NCBI GenBank assembly: GCA_905181595.1
Contig: CAJIYI010000001.1
Coordinates: forward strand, 1,083,938 to 1,147,937
From: an uncultured SAR86 cluster bacterium
GTDB taxonomy: Bacteria > Pseudomonadota > Gammaproteobacteria > Magnimaribacterales > D2472
Direction of reading: 5' to 3'
Length of the DNA: 64,000 nt
Made by a program: the position numbers and the translations under genes
The notes under the pieces: generated by a model
What the model saw: only the letters and a program-made list of their open reading frames with translations
Database searches by the model: none
What the model was told of the DNA's origin: nothing
In this document: positions 34,014 to 43,322 of the stretch, piece after piece
How positions within the stretch are numbered: position 1 is the first letter of the stretch
Layout of the letters: each line of letters begins with the position of its first letter

Positions 34014-36971
34014 TTACGAACCTTTTGTAAATTTATATGCATTCAAAAAAATCTGCATCCATGGCGAGTACTCTTCCCATGATGAAGGTTTCCAAGAGAA
34101 TTGCTGTGCTCTAAATACTCTCTCAGGATGAGGCATCATGATTGTTGCTCGTCCATCTCTAGAAGACAAACCAGTTATCCCCTCAGGAGATCCATTGGGG
34201 TTAATAGGGTACATGGTAGTTGGTTTGCCTTCGCTGTTCGTAAACTGCATTGCTATTTGATTATTTCCTTGCAGTTTACTCATAGCTCCATCTTGAAATT
34301 TAGCTCTGCCCTCTCCGTGTGCAACGGCCACAGGTATCTGCCATCCCTCCATGCCTTGCAATAAAACTGAGCTAGATTTTCCTACAGTTACTTGAGATAA
34401 ACGTGCTTCAAATTGATCTGACTCATTCCATAAAAATTTTGGCCAATCTTCAGCACCTGGAATTAAATCCTTTAAATTCGATAGCATCTGACACCCATTA
34501 CACACTCCAAATGTAAATGTCTCAGGACGATTGAAAAAGTTCTCAAAGGAATCTCTAACCTGCGGATTAAAACTGATGCTAGAAGACCAACCTCCTCCTG
34601 CCCCTAAAACATCGCCATAAGAAAAGCCACCACATGCAGCAATGCCTTGAAAAGACGATAATAAACTAGGGTTATCTAAGATATCTTGCATATGAATGTC
34701 TTGAGCCTCAAATCCAGCCAGCATAAAAGCTGCAGCCATTTCATTTTGACCGTTGACTCCTTGCTCTCTAAAAATTGCTATTTTTGGCTTAATATCAGAA
34801 TGAATGTCAGGTAGCTTTGAAGAAAACTGAAAACTATCTTTGGCAACCAGACCTTCTTTGTTAAAAGAATTAATAAGATCGTATTCTTGTTTTGCGCTAT
34901 CTGGATTATCTCTGTTAGCTTTTATTGCAAAGGAAGTCTCTGACCAAGTTTGCTCTAAAGCTGAAACAGATTGCTGAAATTTTACATCATCATTTTTTAC
35001 AATAGTAATGTCTGAGTCTAGTGTTTGGGTGGCGCACTTTTGGTGCGCAATATTATTTTGCTTTAAATATTCTAATGCTTGCCCTTCAAAATCAGAATGA
35101 AATTGAATCACTACGCCGGTCTCTTCAGAAAACATATCTTTATAGATACTTGTATCGTCCTCTAGATCATCAGATAAGAAAATTTTAATGCCCACTTTGT
35201 TAGTAAAGGCAAATTCAGCCAAGGTTGTAAATAAGCCGCCATCGGAGACATCATGAAGAGATGTTATCCATTTCCGGTTAATTAGCTCTTGAAGAGAATT
35301 AAAGAAGTTTTTAAATGCCTGTATGTCCTCTATATCCGGTGTTTCATGAATAGAGGAAGATGTAACTTCTTCAAAAATTGAGCCACCCATTCTAGTTTTA
35401 TTGCTAAGACTTAGGTGATAGAAATCTGATGAGCCTTCGGGATGTAATTCAGTTGTTATGGCTGATGAAATATCTGATACCGGAGCCATTGCGGTGATCA
35501 CCCCAGAGAGCGGGCTTTTAACTTCAAAATCTTCTTGGCCCTCTGACCAACTTGTTCTCATGGACAAAGAATCTTTTCCAACAGGGATGGCAATACCAAG
35601 CTGAATACACATATCTGAAACTGCCTGGACTCCCAATCTTAGAGCATAGTCATCCTCGTCGTCCCCACAAGCTGCCATCCAATTTGCAGATAGTCTCACC
35701 AAGTCTAAGCTCACAATTGGAACGGATACTAGGTTCATCAAAGCTTCTGCAAGTGCCATGCGCAATGATGCAGCTGGGTTTTGAATAGCTATGGTAGGTT
35801 TCTCCCCTATTGATAAGACTTCTCCCTTGTTTGATAGAAAAGATCTTGCTGACATTGAATAATTAGACGTCGGAACTTGATGTCTACCAACAAACTGATC
35901 TTGTGCGACCAGCCCTCCCACCGTTCTGTCGCCTATGGTAATTAAGAAAGATTTAGATGCCACAGAAGGATGAGATAGAACTCTTTGGATTACGTCCGAA
36001 AGGTCAAGATCAACAGCTGTAACTTCTTTTACAGGCTCAATGGAAGGATTTTGAAGCGTCATGTCTTTAATTGGTAAATCGCCAAAAAGCATAGATAAGG
36101 GAACATTAACTGGGTACTCATCTCTCTCAGGGTCATAAACTTCTACTGAATCTAATGCTGTGGTTTCCCCAACAAAAGCAACAGGGCATCTTTCGCGACG
36201 GCAAATATTCTTAAAAATATCCTTGTTCTCAGATTTGATGGCAAGAACATAACGCTCTTGCGATTCATTGGACCAGACTTCCATTGGTGAAAGGCTTGGA
36301 TCAGCTACTGGGATTAAGCTTAAGTCGACTCTCACCCCAAGGTCGCAATCTTTGGCAAGCTCGGGAATGGCATTAGAAAGTCCGCCAGCTCCAACATCAT
36401 GAATAAATTCGATTAAATTTGGGGTTTCAAAAGCACACTGATTAATTACTTCTTGGCATCTTCTTTCCATTTCGGCGTTTTCTCTTTGCACCGATGCAAA
36501 ATCAAGATTTTCATCGCTCTCCCCTGAGGACATAGATGATGCGGCCCCGCCACCTAAGCCTATCAGCATTGAAGGGCCACCCAAGACAACTACTAAATCA
36601 CCAGATTTTATAGAATTTTTTAAGCTATTGCGGTCTTTAACTTCACCTATTCCACCAGCCAGCATAATTGGTTTGTGGTAGCCATAAGCTCTTTGATCTG
36701 TCACAGACTTTTCAAATACTCTAAAGTAACCAACAGTACTGGGTCTTCCAAACTCATTATTAAAAGCAGCTGCTCCAATGGGTCCTTCGGTCATGATCTG
36801 AAGTGGTGAGGCAATTCTTTCGGGCTTTTGAAGAGGTGTCTCCCATGCTCGAGGAAATTTTTCTAATCTAAGGTTAGAAACATTGAACCCAACCAATCCC
36901 ATTTTTGGGCTTAGCTCCTGTCCCAGTAGCCCCTTCATCTCTAATTTCACCGCCTGAACCTGTTGCAGCAC
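34014..36971 (-). CDS. purL: Phosphoribosylformylglycinamidine synthase PurL, C-terminal part
   Basis: Large-type PurL (FGAR-AT) uses ATP and glutamine to make FGAM in purine biosynthesis. This part runs from GLVGFNVSNLRLEKFPRAWE to the C-terminal glutamine amidotransferase domain. The nucleophilic Cys is in FGVCNGCQMLSNL and the His/Glu in MPHPERVFRAQQFSW. ATP-binding repeats such as VGKDSLSMRTSW lie between. The native frame enters near 36905, so the first residues (MLQQVQAVKLEMKG) are out-of-frame shadow. Together with 36874-37872 the protein is about 1,285 residues, the normal length. Confidence 0.94.
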   Translation of the reverse strand: MLQQVQAVKLEMKGLLGQELSPKMGLVGFNVSNLRLEKFPRAWETPLQKPERIASPLQIMTEGPIGAAAFNNEFGRPSTVGYFRVFEKSVTDQRAYGYHKPIMLAGGIGEVKDRNSLKNSIKSGDLVVVLGGPSMLIGLGGGAASSMSSGESDENLDFASVQRENAEMERRCQEVINQCAFETPNLIEFIHDVGAGGLSNAIPELAKDCDLGVRVDLSLIPVADPSLSPMEVWSNESQERYVLAIKSENKDIFKNICRRERCPVAFVGETTALDSVEVYDPERDEYPVNVPLSMLFGDLPIKDMTLQNPSIEPVKEVTAVDLDLSDVIQRVLSHPSVASKSFLITIGDRTVGGLVAQDQFVGRHQVPTSNYSMSARSFLSNKGEVLSIGEKPTIAIQNPAASLRMALAEALMNLVSVPIVSLDLVRLSANWMAACGDDEDDYALRLGVQAVSDMCIQLGIAIPVGKDSLSMRTSWSEGQEDFEVKSPLSGVITAMAPVSDISSAITTELHPEGSSDFYHLSLSNKTRMGGSIFEEVTSSSIHETPDIEDIQAFKNFFNSLQELINRKWITSLHDVSDGGLFTTLAEFAFTNKVGIKIFLSDDLEDDTSIYKDMFSEETGVVIQFHSDFEGQALEYLKQNNIAHQKCATQTLDSDITIVKNDDVKFQQSVSALEQTWSETSFAIKANRDNPDSAKQEYDLINSFNKEGLVAKDSFQFSSKLPDIHSDIKPKIAIFREQGVNGQNEMAAAFMLAGFEAQDIHMQDILDNPSLLSSFQGIAACGGFSYGDVLGAGGGWSSSISFNPQVRDSFENFFNRPETFTFGVCNGCQMLSNLKDLIPGAEDWPKFLWNESDQFEARLSQVTVGKSSSVLLQGMEGWQIPVAVAHGEGRAKFQDGAMSKLQGNNQIAMQFTNSEGKPTTMYPINPNGSPEGITGLSSRDGRATIMMPHPERVFRAQQFSWKPSSWEEYSPWMQIFLNAYKFTKGS

Positions 36972-37872
36972 CTGGAAAAGGAGAGATGGCTGTTGGGTGA
37001 TTATGAGTTTCTACTTTTAAGGTTGAATTAATTTTCTCTGTTGAAAAGCCATACTCATTACTTAAGTTTCTATTTAAAGTGGGAACGCTGGCTCCCTCAA
37101 TTACCGCAGCATTATCTTTGTAAGCGGAAATAAGATCAGGCTTATTCCCTTGGCTCGTTTTTTTAATCAGATCAAAAAGAGATTGATCTTGGGTGACCGA
37201 ATCAATCACCCAGGAAGCATTAAAGATTTTATGTCGGCAATGCTCAGAATTAGCTTGAGCAAACATCATTAACTCTGCATCAGTAGGATTTCGTCTCACT
37301 GAGGAGTAAAAATTTTCCAGGTAACTAATCTCTTCACCTGATAGGGCTAAACCCAGCTCTATGTTTGCCTTATTAAGAGCCTCATTGGCAGACTTAGAAA
37401 TATCAATAAATTGCAATGGTCTTCTGTTTGGTGCCATTGCTGTATTAGATAAATCTTCTGGTGTATAAAAAACTTCTTGGGTCATTCGGTCAAAGAGATT
37501 GGTTAGAACTAACTCGCTGATCTCTGTCGCTCCATCTACAAAGTACCCAAAATACTTTTCAATGCTTTGAACGCCACTAATACCAACGTTTTGGATAATC
37601 TCACTTGTTTTGGAAGACCATGGGCTAAAGGTACCTCTCCTAGGCCCAATTAAAAAATGTGGAGACTTAGACTGGTTAGCTGCATTCAATAAATTGAGTA
37701 GTTTTGAATGATCGGCAAAACTTTCATCAATAGTTACTGCATAATAATCTAGGCAATTAAGCTTTAAGTTGTGTGAATCATTGATAATATTGAGCTGTGA
37801 ATTCTGAGAAGAAATTTTAGACGGCGAAAAACTTGAATGTCCTTGAAGAAGCAAGTTTAAATTTTTTGACAC
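36874..37872 (-). CDS. purL: Phosphoribosylformylglycinamidine synthase PurL, N-terminal part before a frameshift
   Basis: N-terminal domain (residues 1 to about 323) beginning MSKNLNLLLQGHSSFSP. FYSSVRRNPTDAELMMFAQANSEHCRHKIFNASW is the conserved N-terminal motif. KVETHNHPTAISPFPGAATGSGGEIRDEGATGTGAKPK follows, the ATP-binding signature with metal and phosphate contacts. The frame is lost at the run 36902-36906, where one extra A (on the minus strand) is present. Removing it gives KPKMGLVGFNVS, which continues in the next part. purL is not normally disposable, so this looks like a sequence error. Confidence 0.93.
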   Translation of the reverse strand: MSKNLNLLLQGHSSFSPSKISSQNSQLNIINDSHNLKLNCLDYYAVTIDESFADHSKLLNLLNAANQSKSPHFLIGPRRGTFSPWSSKTSEIIQNVGISGVQSIEKYFGYFVDGATEISELVLTNLFDRMTQEVFYTPEDLSNTAMAPNRRPLQFIDISKSANEALNKANIELGLALSGEEISYLENFYSSVRRNPTDAELMMFAQANSEHCRHKIFNASWVIDSVTQDQSLFDLIKKTSQGNKPDLISAYKDNAAVIEGASVPTLNRNLSNEYGFSTEKINSTLKVETHNHPTAISPFPGAATGSGGEIRDEGATGTGAKPKNGIGWVQCF

Positions 37873-37911
37873 TAGCTCTCTAGTAAAATATTGTTATGGT
37901 TAATTATAAGG

Positions 37912-38628
37912 ATGTTTAAAATTAAAAAAATACAAACAGTGAAATTCCTTTCAAAAAACGCAGCAATCTTATTTGTATTTATATCCTTGATGAGTTGCTC
38001 AAAAGATCCAGTGGTAACTCCAGTATCAGTTTATTGCTCTGTTATTAGTGAAAAACTACTTGCCTTTTCAAGGCTCAGTAATTTCGAGAAGCAAAAATTT
38101 CAAGAGCTATCTGATACTAGACTGCAAAAGTATAAAAATGATTTTATTGAAGCGGCTGAAACATTTGATCTGGAATGGGAGCTCTTGGCTGCTGTTGCAT
38201 TTCAAGAGTCGCAATGGAATCCAAAAGCTCGTTCGGCAACTCAAGTAAAAGGCATGATGATGCTAACTCTTCCAACAGCTGCATCTGTGGGAGTGACGAA
38301 CAGACTCGATCCGATTCAAAGCATATATGGTGGCGCGCAATATCTCTCAGAGCTTCGTCAAATGGTTGAGTATGGAACGTCTTCGGGTGACAAGACTGCT
38401 TTTGTCTTAGCAGCATACAATCTAGGAATGACGAACGTAAAAAATGCAGTTGATCAAATCAATGGAAATCCTTCAAAGGTAACTTGGCTTGAGCTGGAAG
38501 AGCATTTAATTCAATTAAAGTCCTCTATGGACACAGAGAGCTACTCAAGAGGTCAGCAAACAGTTGATTTTGTAGAACGGGTTCGAGATTATTATTATCT
38601 TCTGTTAAGTCAAAATTGTAGTGATTAA
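37912..38628 (+). CDS. MltF-like lytic transglycosylase lipoprotein
   Basis: Exported cell-wall hydrolase. The N-terminus MFKIKKIQTVKFLSKNAAILFVFISLMSCSKD is a lipoprotein signal with lipobox LMSC. The catalytic domain is an SLT fold with the Glu in AAVAFQESQWNPKARS and the downstream GMMMLTLPTA, the MltF (family 1E) variant of the usual G-L-M-Q. AAYNLGMTNVKNAV and YVERVRDYY-like RVRDYYYLL complete it. Unlike E. coli MltF it lacks the N-terminal solute-binding domain. The ATG at 37912 is preferred over a TTG at 37891. It would cleave peptidoglycan in the periplasm. Confidence 0.85.
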   Translation: MFKIKKIQTVKFLSKNAAILFVFISLMSCSKDPVVTPVSVYCSVISEKLLAFSRLSNFEKQKFQELSDTRLQKYKNDFIEAAETFDLEWELLAAVAFQESQWNPKARSATQVKGMMMLTLPTAASVGVTNRLDPIQSIYGGAQYLSELRQMVEYGTSSGDKTAFVLAAYNLGMTNVKNAVDQINGNPSKVTWLELEEHLIQLKSSMDTESYSRGQQTVDFVERVRDYYYLLLSQNCSD

Positions 38629-38849
38629 GAGTTCAGAAGCTGCCACTTAAGATTCTTTATTTGATCTCGGCAAAATGCAGCTTTTTCATATTCTGTCTGC
38701 TTAGCATAAACATACATCTGCTCTTCAAGCTTCGTAATAGAGGTAGAAATTTTATCAGGCCCATCTGATTCAATCTTAAACGGCAAATCCTCTTCAAAGT
38801 ATTTAGGTTGAGTTTTTTTAGCTTTCTTGGTTACCCTTGCCCCTTCCAT
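38625..38849 (-). CDS. uvrB: UvrB C-terminal UVR domain, separated by a frameshift
   Basis: Codes for the C-terminal tail of UvrB (MEGARVTKKAKKTQ, then the UVR motif KLEEQMYVYAKQTEYEKAAFCRDQIKNLKWQL). The motif contacts UvrC during nucleotide excision repair. It is not a separate gene. One extra base near 38868 separates it from the helicase part: reading (TPTSIS)[12 protein letters not shown] needs one T removed on the minus strand. Its stop overlaps the end of the convergent MltF-like gene. Confidence 0.88.
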   Translation of the reverse strand: MEGARVTKKAKKTQPKYFEEDLPFKIESDGPDKISTSITKLEEQMYVYAKQTEYEKAAFCRDQIKNLKWQLLNS

Positions 38850-38865
38850 GATGTCTTTTATGCCC

Positions 38866-39966
38866 TTAACTGATAGAGGTAGGAGTAATATTATGTTTTT
38901 TGTTATAGGCGACCTGAATTTTTCTTCGACGCGTCATTTCATCCATGGCTCTCTGCATAGAGCCTGTTACTTTATCTCCATATAAAATAGCTCGTCCTCT
39001 AATATTTCTTGCTGCTCTTCCGACAGTTTGAATAATTGTTACCTCTGATCTTAGAAAACCTTCTTTGTCTGCATCTAATATTGCTACAAGCGAAACTTCA
39101 GGAATATCCAACCCCTCTCTCAGTAAATTGATGCCTACTAAAACATCAAAATTTCCCAATCTCAAATCTCTAATAATTTCTGTTCGCTCAACAGTATCGA
39201 CATCAGAATGCATGTATCTGGTTCTAATACCATTTTCCTCAAGATAATCAGTTAAATCTTCTGCCATTCGCTTTGTAAGTGTTGTAATTAGAACTCTTTC
39301 TTTTAAAGCTGCGCGCTCATTGCATTCACCAATGACATCATCGATCTGGGAAGAGGCCGGTCTAACCTCTATAGCGGGATCAATTAACCCAGTTGGCCGA
39401 ACTAATAATTCTGCCATATTATCGGAGTGCTCTAATTCAAATTTACTCGGAGTAGCTGAAACATAAATTTTTTGAGGAGTTACTTCTTCCCATTCTTCAA
39501 ATCTCAACGGGCGATTATCAAGCGCAGATGGTAATCTAAAACCATAATCTACAAGGGTTTCTTTGCGAGATCTATCTCCCTTATACATGCCTCCAATCTG
39601 AGGGACTGATACATGAGACTCATCCATAAAAACTATTGCATTTTTAGGTAAGTAATCAAAAAGGCATGGTGGTGGCTCCCCGATACCCCTTCCAGAAAGA
39701 TAGCGAGAATAATTTTCAATTCCCTGGCAATATCCTAGCTCTTGCATCATCTCTAGATCATATGTTGTCCTCTCTTGGAGTCTTTGCGCCTCAACCAATT
39801 TGTCATTCTCTTTCAAATAAACCAATCTATCCTTGAGCTCTTCTCTTACTGCTTTCAAACATCCCAGCACGGTTTCTTTTGGCGTAACATAATGCGTCTT
39901 AGGATATATCGTGGCTCTGGGAGTCTCCTGAATCACTTCGCCAGTTAAAGGGTCAATCCAAAGCAA
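38866..39966 (-). CDS. uvrB: UvrB, middle and helicase domain part
   Basis: Central part of the excinuclease ABC helicase-like subunit, which loads onto damaged DNA with UvrA. Conserved blocks are [54 protein letters not shown] (beta-hairpin and motif region) and [64 protein letters not shown] forms motifs V and VI. The first part is in another frame because one G is missing near 40005. All UvrB residues are otherwise present, with 38625-40634 spanning 670 residues. Confidence 0.95.
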   Translation of the reverse strand: MLWIDPLTGEVIQETPRATIYPKTHYVTPKETVLGCLKAVREELKDRLVYLKENDKLVEAQRLQERTTYDLEMMQELGYCQGIENYSRYLSGRGIGEPPPCLFDYLPKNAIVFMDESHVSVPQIGGMYKGDRSRKETLVDYGFRLPSALDNRPLRFEEWEEVTPQKIYVSATPSKFELEHSDNMAELLVRPTGLIDPAIEVRPASSQIDDVIGECNERAALKERVLITTLTKRMAEDLTDYLEENGIRTRYMHSDVDTVERTEIIRDLRLGNFDVLVGINLLREGLDIPEVSLVAILDADKEGFLRSEVTIIQTVGRAARNIRGRAILYGDKVTGSMQRAMDEMTRRRKIQVAYNKKHNITPTSIS

Positions 39967-40634
39967 TCTCTCAATTTCATCTCCAAATAATTCAATTCTG
40001 AGCGCTCTCTTTCAGAGTCTGCAGGGTAAATATCAATTACATCGCCTCTTACCCTAAAAGTTGCTCTACGAAAATCAATATCATTTCTTGTGTATTGCAT
40101 GGCAGAGAGACGGCGCAGAATTGAGCGCTGATCGATAGTATCACCGCGATCTAAATGAAGGATCATATTCAGATAAGCTTCAGGCGCGCCCAGTCCATAA
40201 ATAGCAGATACTGTTGCAACAACAATAGTGTCATTTCTTTCTAATAAAGCTTTTGTAGCTGAGAGTCGCATTTGCTCGATGTGTTCATTAATAGAAGCAT
40301 CTTTTGCAATATAAGTATCTGAAGTAGGCACATAGGCTTCTGGCTGATAATAATCGTAATAAGAAACAAAGTATTCAACTGAGTTAGATGGGAAAAAATC
40401 TTTTAATTCTCCATAAAGCTGTGCTGCTAATGTTTTATTTGGTGCCATTATCACCGCTGGTCTTTGGGTGGATTCAATGACTTTTGCCATTGTATAAGTC
40501 TTACCTGAGCCCGTTACTCCCAGTAAAACCTGATGTAATAACCCATCATTTAGACCTTTGACCAGGCTATCAATTGCTGCCGGCTGATGTCCTGCTGGTT
40601 CAAAGGGAGATTGAACGATTAAATTTTTTGTCAT
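39945..40634 (-). CDS. uvrB: UvrB, N-terminal part before a frameshift
   Basis: Opens [32 protein letters not shown], the UvrB N-terminus. Walker A is [17 protein letters not shown], then [40 protein letters not shown], the signature region for DNA and UvrA binding. It ends at [18 protein letters not shown]. After that the frame drifts; adding one G near 40005 continues [19 protein letters not shown]. UvrB is a highly conserved repair protein, so the break is probably not biological. Confidence 0.95.
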   Translation of the reverse strand: MTKNLIVQSPFEPAGHQPAAIDSLVKGLNDGLLHQVLLGVTGSGKTYTMAKVIESTQRPAVIMAPNKTLAAQLYGELKDFFPSNSVEYFVSYYDYYQPEAYVPTSDTYIAKDASINEHIEQMRLSATKALLERNDTIVVATVSAIYGLGAPEAYLNMILHLDRGDTIDQRSILRRLSAMQYTRNDIDFRRATFRVRGDVIDIYPADSERERSELNYLEMKLRDCFGLTL

Positions 40635-40680
40635 TATGCTGTATTACTTTCTTATTTTTAATTTATAATTCTCAACTTGT

Positions 40681-40755
40681 TCCCTGATAGCTCAGCGGTA
40701 GAGCAGTTGACTGTTAATCAATTGGTCCGTGGTTCGATCCCACGTCAGGGAGCCA
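40681..40755 (+). tRNA. tRNA-Asn (anticodon GUU)
   Basis: A 75-base cloverleaf with CCA encoded. The acceptor TCCCTGA pairs with TCAGGGA, followed by discriminator G and CCA. The D-arm is GCTCAGCGGTAGAGC. The anticodon stem-loop CTGTTAATC gives anticodon GUU (asparagine). GGTTCGATCCC forms the T-loop. Confidence 0.96.
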
Positions 40756-40826
40756 TTTCTTTTTTTCTTCAACCGTAATTGCTAATTTTAACTGATTATT
40801 TTATTTAAACATGTGTTTAAAAAAAT

Positions 40827-40846
40827 AAGGCGCCTTGCAGCGCCTT
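40827..40846 (-). terminator. Hairpin with T-run on the minus strand
   Basis: AAGGCGC (40827-40833) pairs with GCGCCTT (40840-40846) around a 6-base loop. On the minus strand the stem is followed by ATTTTTTT, giving a textbook rho-independent terminator for leftward transcripts. No recognised leftward gene precedes it in the next 150 bases, so it either marks a small undescribed transcript or also serves the rightward tRNA-Asn. An 8-bp A/T hairpin (TTTAAACA/TGTTTAAA) lies just upstream, at about 40804-40821. Confidence 0.55.
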
Positions 40847-40960
40847 ATAAAGATTAACTTGCTTAGGAGCATTGTCTTAGCCTTTGGGGGTAGCATAGAC
40901 TTTAACCTTGAGTACATTAAAGACATTGCATATGACAATTCTGTGGCGCCCATGCAACTT

Positions 40961-40991
40961 AACAATAAAATCTTTGTAACTCTTTATTGTT
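40961..40991. repeat. Inverted repeat upstream of the SDR gene
   Basis: AACAATAAA (40961-40969) pairs exactly with TTTATTGTT (40983-40991), with a 13-base spacer. It lies 14 to 44 bases before the SDR coding region. It could be a hairpin in the leader or an operator. Beyond this and the terminator-like hairpin, I recognise nothing in 40756-41004. Confidence 0.45.
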
Positions 40992-41022
40992 CTTTTAAAG
41001 ATCTTTGAGTAATAATTATCAA

Positions 41023-41886
41023 ATGAAAAGATTACAAAATAAAGTGGCAGTGATTACTGGTGCTGCAAGCGGTATTGGAAAAGAGACAGCGCTATTATTT
41101 TTAGAGCATGGTGCAAATGTTGTGCTTGCTGATATGAATAACGTCACCCTCGAAGAAACCTTTGAGCTTATAAAGCAGAAAAATTTTGAACAGAATGCAT
41201 GTATATGCTTGACTGATGTTTCTGTTGAGCAAGATATAGAAAAATTAGTAGACATGGCGGTGGATCAATTCGGCACTTTAGATATCTTATTTAACAACGC
41301 TGGAATTGGTGGTGCTATAGGCCCAATTACCCATATTAATGGAGATGAATGGGATAGATCATTTCAAATTCTTCTTAAATCAGTATTTTTAGGTTCTAAG
41401 TATGCTGCGAGGGTCATGAAAAAAAACGTGACAGGTGGCTCAATTATCAATACTGCATCTATTGCAGGAATGGGGGGTGGATCTGGTCCCCTTGCTTATT
41501 CTGCAGCCAAAGCCGGGGTCATTAATTTTTGTAAAAATGCTGCAATTGAATTAGGTCCAGATAAGATTCGTGTAAATGCTATTTCACCCGGGGCAATCAA
41601 CACTCCTCTTTTAGCCACTGCAATTGAAGATAGCAAGCTTGATCAACCGATTGAAGATTTTGGTATGCCAATTGATATTGCAAACACAGCATTATTTCTT
41701 GCTTCGGATGAATCGAGATTCATAACTGGAATTAATATATGTGTTGATGGCGGTTTAACGCTAGATCAGTCAGGCCTGATGACAGACGCAGCTGAACACT
41801 ATTCAAAAATGGGTATTGAGCGAGTTGTCGGAATGAACATGGGCTCAACAGGTATTGAGTCTGTAATTGAAAACTTAGAAGAGTAG
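41023..41886 (+). CDS. SDR-family oxidoreductase with C-terminal extension
   Basis: Classical short-chain dehydrogenase. From ATG at 41023 (MKRLQNKVAVITGAASGIG) it has 287 residues; a TTG at 41005 would add MSNNYQ. The active site contains NNAGIGG, the Ser in INTASIAGMGGGSG and the Tyr/Lys in YSAAKAGVINFCKNAA. VNAISPGAINTPL and ITGINICVDGGLTLDQSG follow. Most SDRs end just after VDGG; this one continues for about 40 residues (MTDAAEHYSKMGIERVVGMNMGSTG). It resembles sterol and cyclohexanol dehydrogenase-like SDRs, but no substrate can be named. Confidence 0.87.
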   Translation: MKRLQNKVAVITGAASGIGKETALLFLEHGANVVLADMNNVTLEETFELIKQKNFEQNACICLTDVSVEQDIEKLVDMAVDQFGTLDILFNNAGIGGAIGPITHINGDEWDRSFQILLKSVFLGSKYAARVMKKNVTGGSIINTASIAGMGGGSGPLAYSAAKAGVINFCKNAAIELGPDKIRVNAISPGAINTPLLATAIEDSKLDQPIEDFGMPIDIANTALFLASDESRFITGINICVDGGLTLDQSGLMTDAAEHYSKMGIERVVGMNMGSTGIESVIENLEE

Positions 41887-41890
41887 TTTT

Positions 41891-43261
41891 TTAGGATTTT
41901 TTCCAGGTTGTTCCTTCGCTACTATCATCCAAGATAATCCCTTGCTCTGTTAGGCTATCGCGAATCTTATCGGCAGTCTGAAAATCTTTTTCATCTCTTG
42001 CTACATTTCTTAAAGCTATTTGCTGGTCAATCTCTTCATCTGACAATGTAGCTCCGAACTGAAAAAATGTTTTTGGATCATCTTGCAGCAACCCTAGAAC
42101 TCCACTCAATTTTTTGAGAGTCGTTCCATATTTCATTTTTTGGATTGGGTCAGAGGAATTATTGATTGATTTAGCAAGTTGAAATAGCAGACTAAGAGCT
42201 TCAGGTGTATTCAAATCATCATTCATAACCAAAGAAAATTGATTCATCATGTCTTGATCAAGTTCATTGCCTTCACCTTCCATTGAAGCTAAAGCCTGAT
42301 ATAACCTAGTTAATGCTGACTTAGCTTGGTTTAAAGATTCCTGGTCAAAGTTTAATGAACTGCGGTAATGGCTAGAGACTAAATAGTAGCGAATAACCTC
42401 TGGATGATAAGAAATGAATAGATCTTTTAACATTGCAAAATTCCCTAAAGACTTAGACATTTTCTCACCATTAATTTTGAGTAAGCCTGAATGCAACCAG
42501 TAATTTGCAAATTTATTACCAGATGCGCACTCTGATTGGGCAATTTCATTCTCATGATGTGGGAATAATAAATCTGGGCCGCCACCGTGAATATCGAAGT
42601 GCTCTCCTAGATTTTCAAATGACATAACGGAGCACTCAATATGCCAGCCTGGCCTACCTTGGCCCCAAGGTGAATCCCATGAAGGCTCACCTTCTTTTGC
42701 ACTTTTCCATAAAACAAAATCTAGAGGATCTTTTTTAGAATCATCTTCTGCAATTCTTGCGCCTGGATTCAGATCATCAATATTTTTATTAGATAATTTG
42801 CCGTACTCAGGAAAAGTTCTGACTGCAAAAAAAACATCACCACCAGGTGAATGATAAGCATGACCTTTCTGAATTAAACCTTCAATCATCTCAATCATGC
42901 CCGGAATATAATCGGTAGCCCTAGGCTCTGTATTTGGGAGCAATAGGCCCAGCTGAGCAAAATCTTCTTGCATGCTGGCAATTGTTCTCTGAGTTAAATC
43001 CCCAATTGATTCATTGTTTTGTATTGCTCTTTCAATAATTTTGTCATCAACGTCTGTAATATTTCTTACAAATTTAACTTTGTAGTCTTGATTTTTAAGA
43101 TATCTAACAAGAATATCAAAAGCCATCATTGCTCGAGCATGGCCTAGGTGACAGCTGTCATATACCGTCATGCCGCAAACATACATGCTAACTTCACCCT
43201 CATGAATAGGTCTAAAGTCTTCTTTTTGATTTGTTAAAGAATTATAAAATCTTAATGTCAT
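41891..43261 (-). CDS. cysS: Cysteinyl-tRNA synthetase
   Basis: Class I synthetase of 456 residues charging tRNA-Cys. The HIGH motif is in CGMTVYDSCHLGHARAM, the first zinc cysteine precedes it, and the KMSKS motif is in LKINGEKMSKSLGN. GRPGWHIECSVMS and HGGGPDLLFPHHENEIAQSECA supply the other zinc ligands and the catalytic pocket. The C-terminal DALR-like domain ends RDSLTEQGIILDDSSEGTTWKK. It is intact and of normal length. Confidence 0.97.
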   Translation of the reverse strand: MTLRFYNSLTNQKEDFRPIHEGEVSMYVCGMTVYDSCHLGHARAMMAFDILVRYLKNQDYKVKFVRNITDVDDKIIERAIQNNESIGDLTQRTIASMQEDFAQLGLLLPNTEPRATDYIPGMIEMIEGLIQKGHAYHSPGGDVFFAVRTFPEYGKLSNKNIDDLNPGARIAEDDSKKDPLDFVLWKSAKEGEPSWDSPWGQGRPGWHIECSVMSFENLGEHFDIHGGGPDLLFPHHENEIAQSECASGNKFANYWLHSGLLKINGEKMSKSLGNFAMLKDLFISYHPEVIRYYLVSSHYRSSLNFDQESLNQAKSALTRLYQALASMEGEGNELDQDMMNQFSLVMNDDLNTPEALSLLFQLAKSINNSSDPIQKMKYGTTLKKLSGVLGLLQDDPKTFFQFGATLSDEEIDQQIALRNVARDEKDFQTADKIRDSLTEQGIILDDSSEGTTWKKS

Positions 43262-43322
43262 CTGTTATTTGATATATGAATCACTTATTATAGGGAACTT
43301 AAATTGAATGTAGGTTTTATTA

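Noticed and set aside
38144-38416. Cys/Ser-rich frames on both strands within the lytic transglycosylase gene
   Set aside because: They are shadows of a gene with clear catalytic motifs, and have no ribosome sites or recognisable domains.
39945-40010. uvrB as two cooperating genes
   Set aside because: The parts overlap in different frames and restore one normal UvrB with a single added base. There is no ribosome site for the second part.
40681-41022. tRNA-Asn as an attachment site
   Set aside because: No integrase or repeat of the tRNA end was seen, and the next gene is an SDR.
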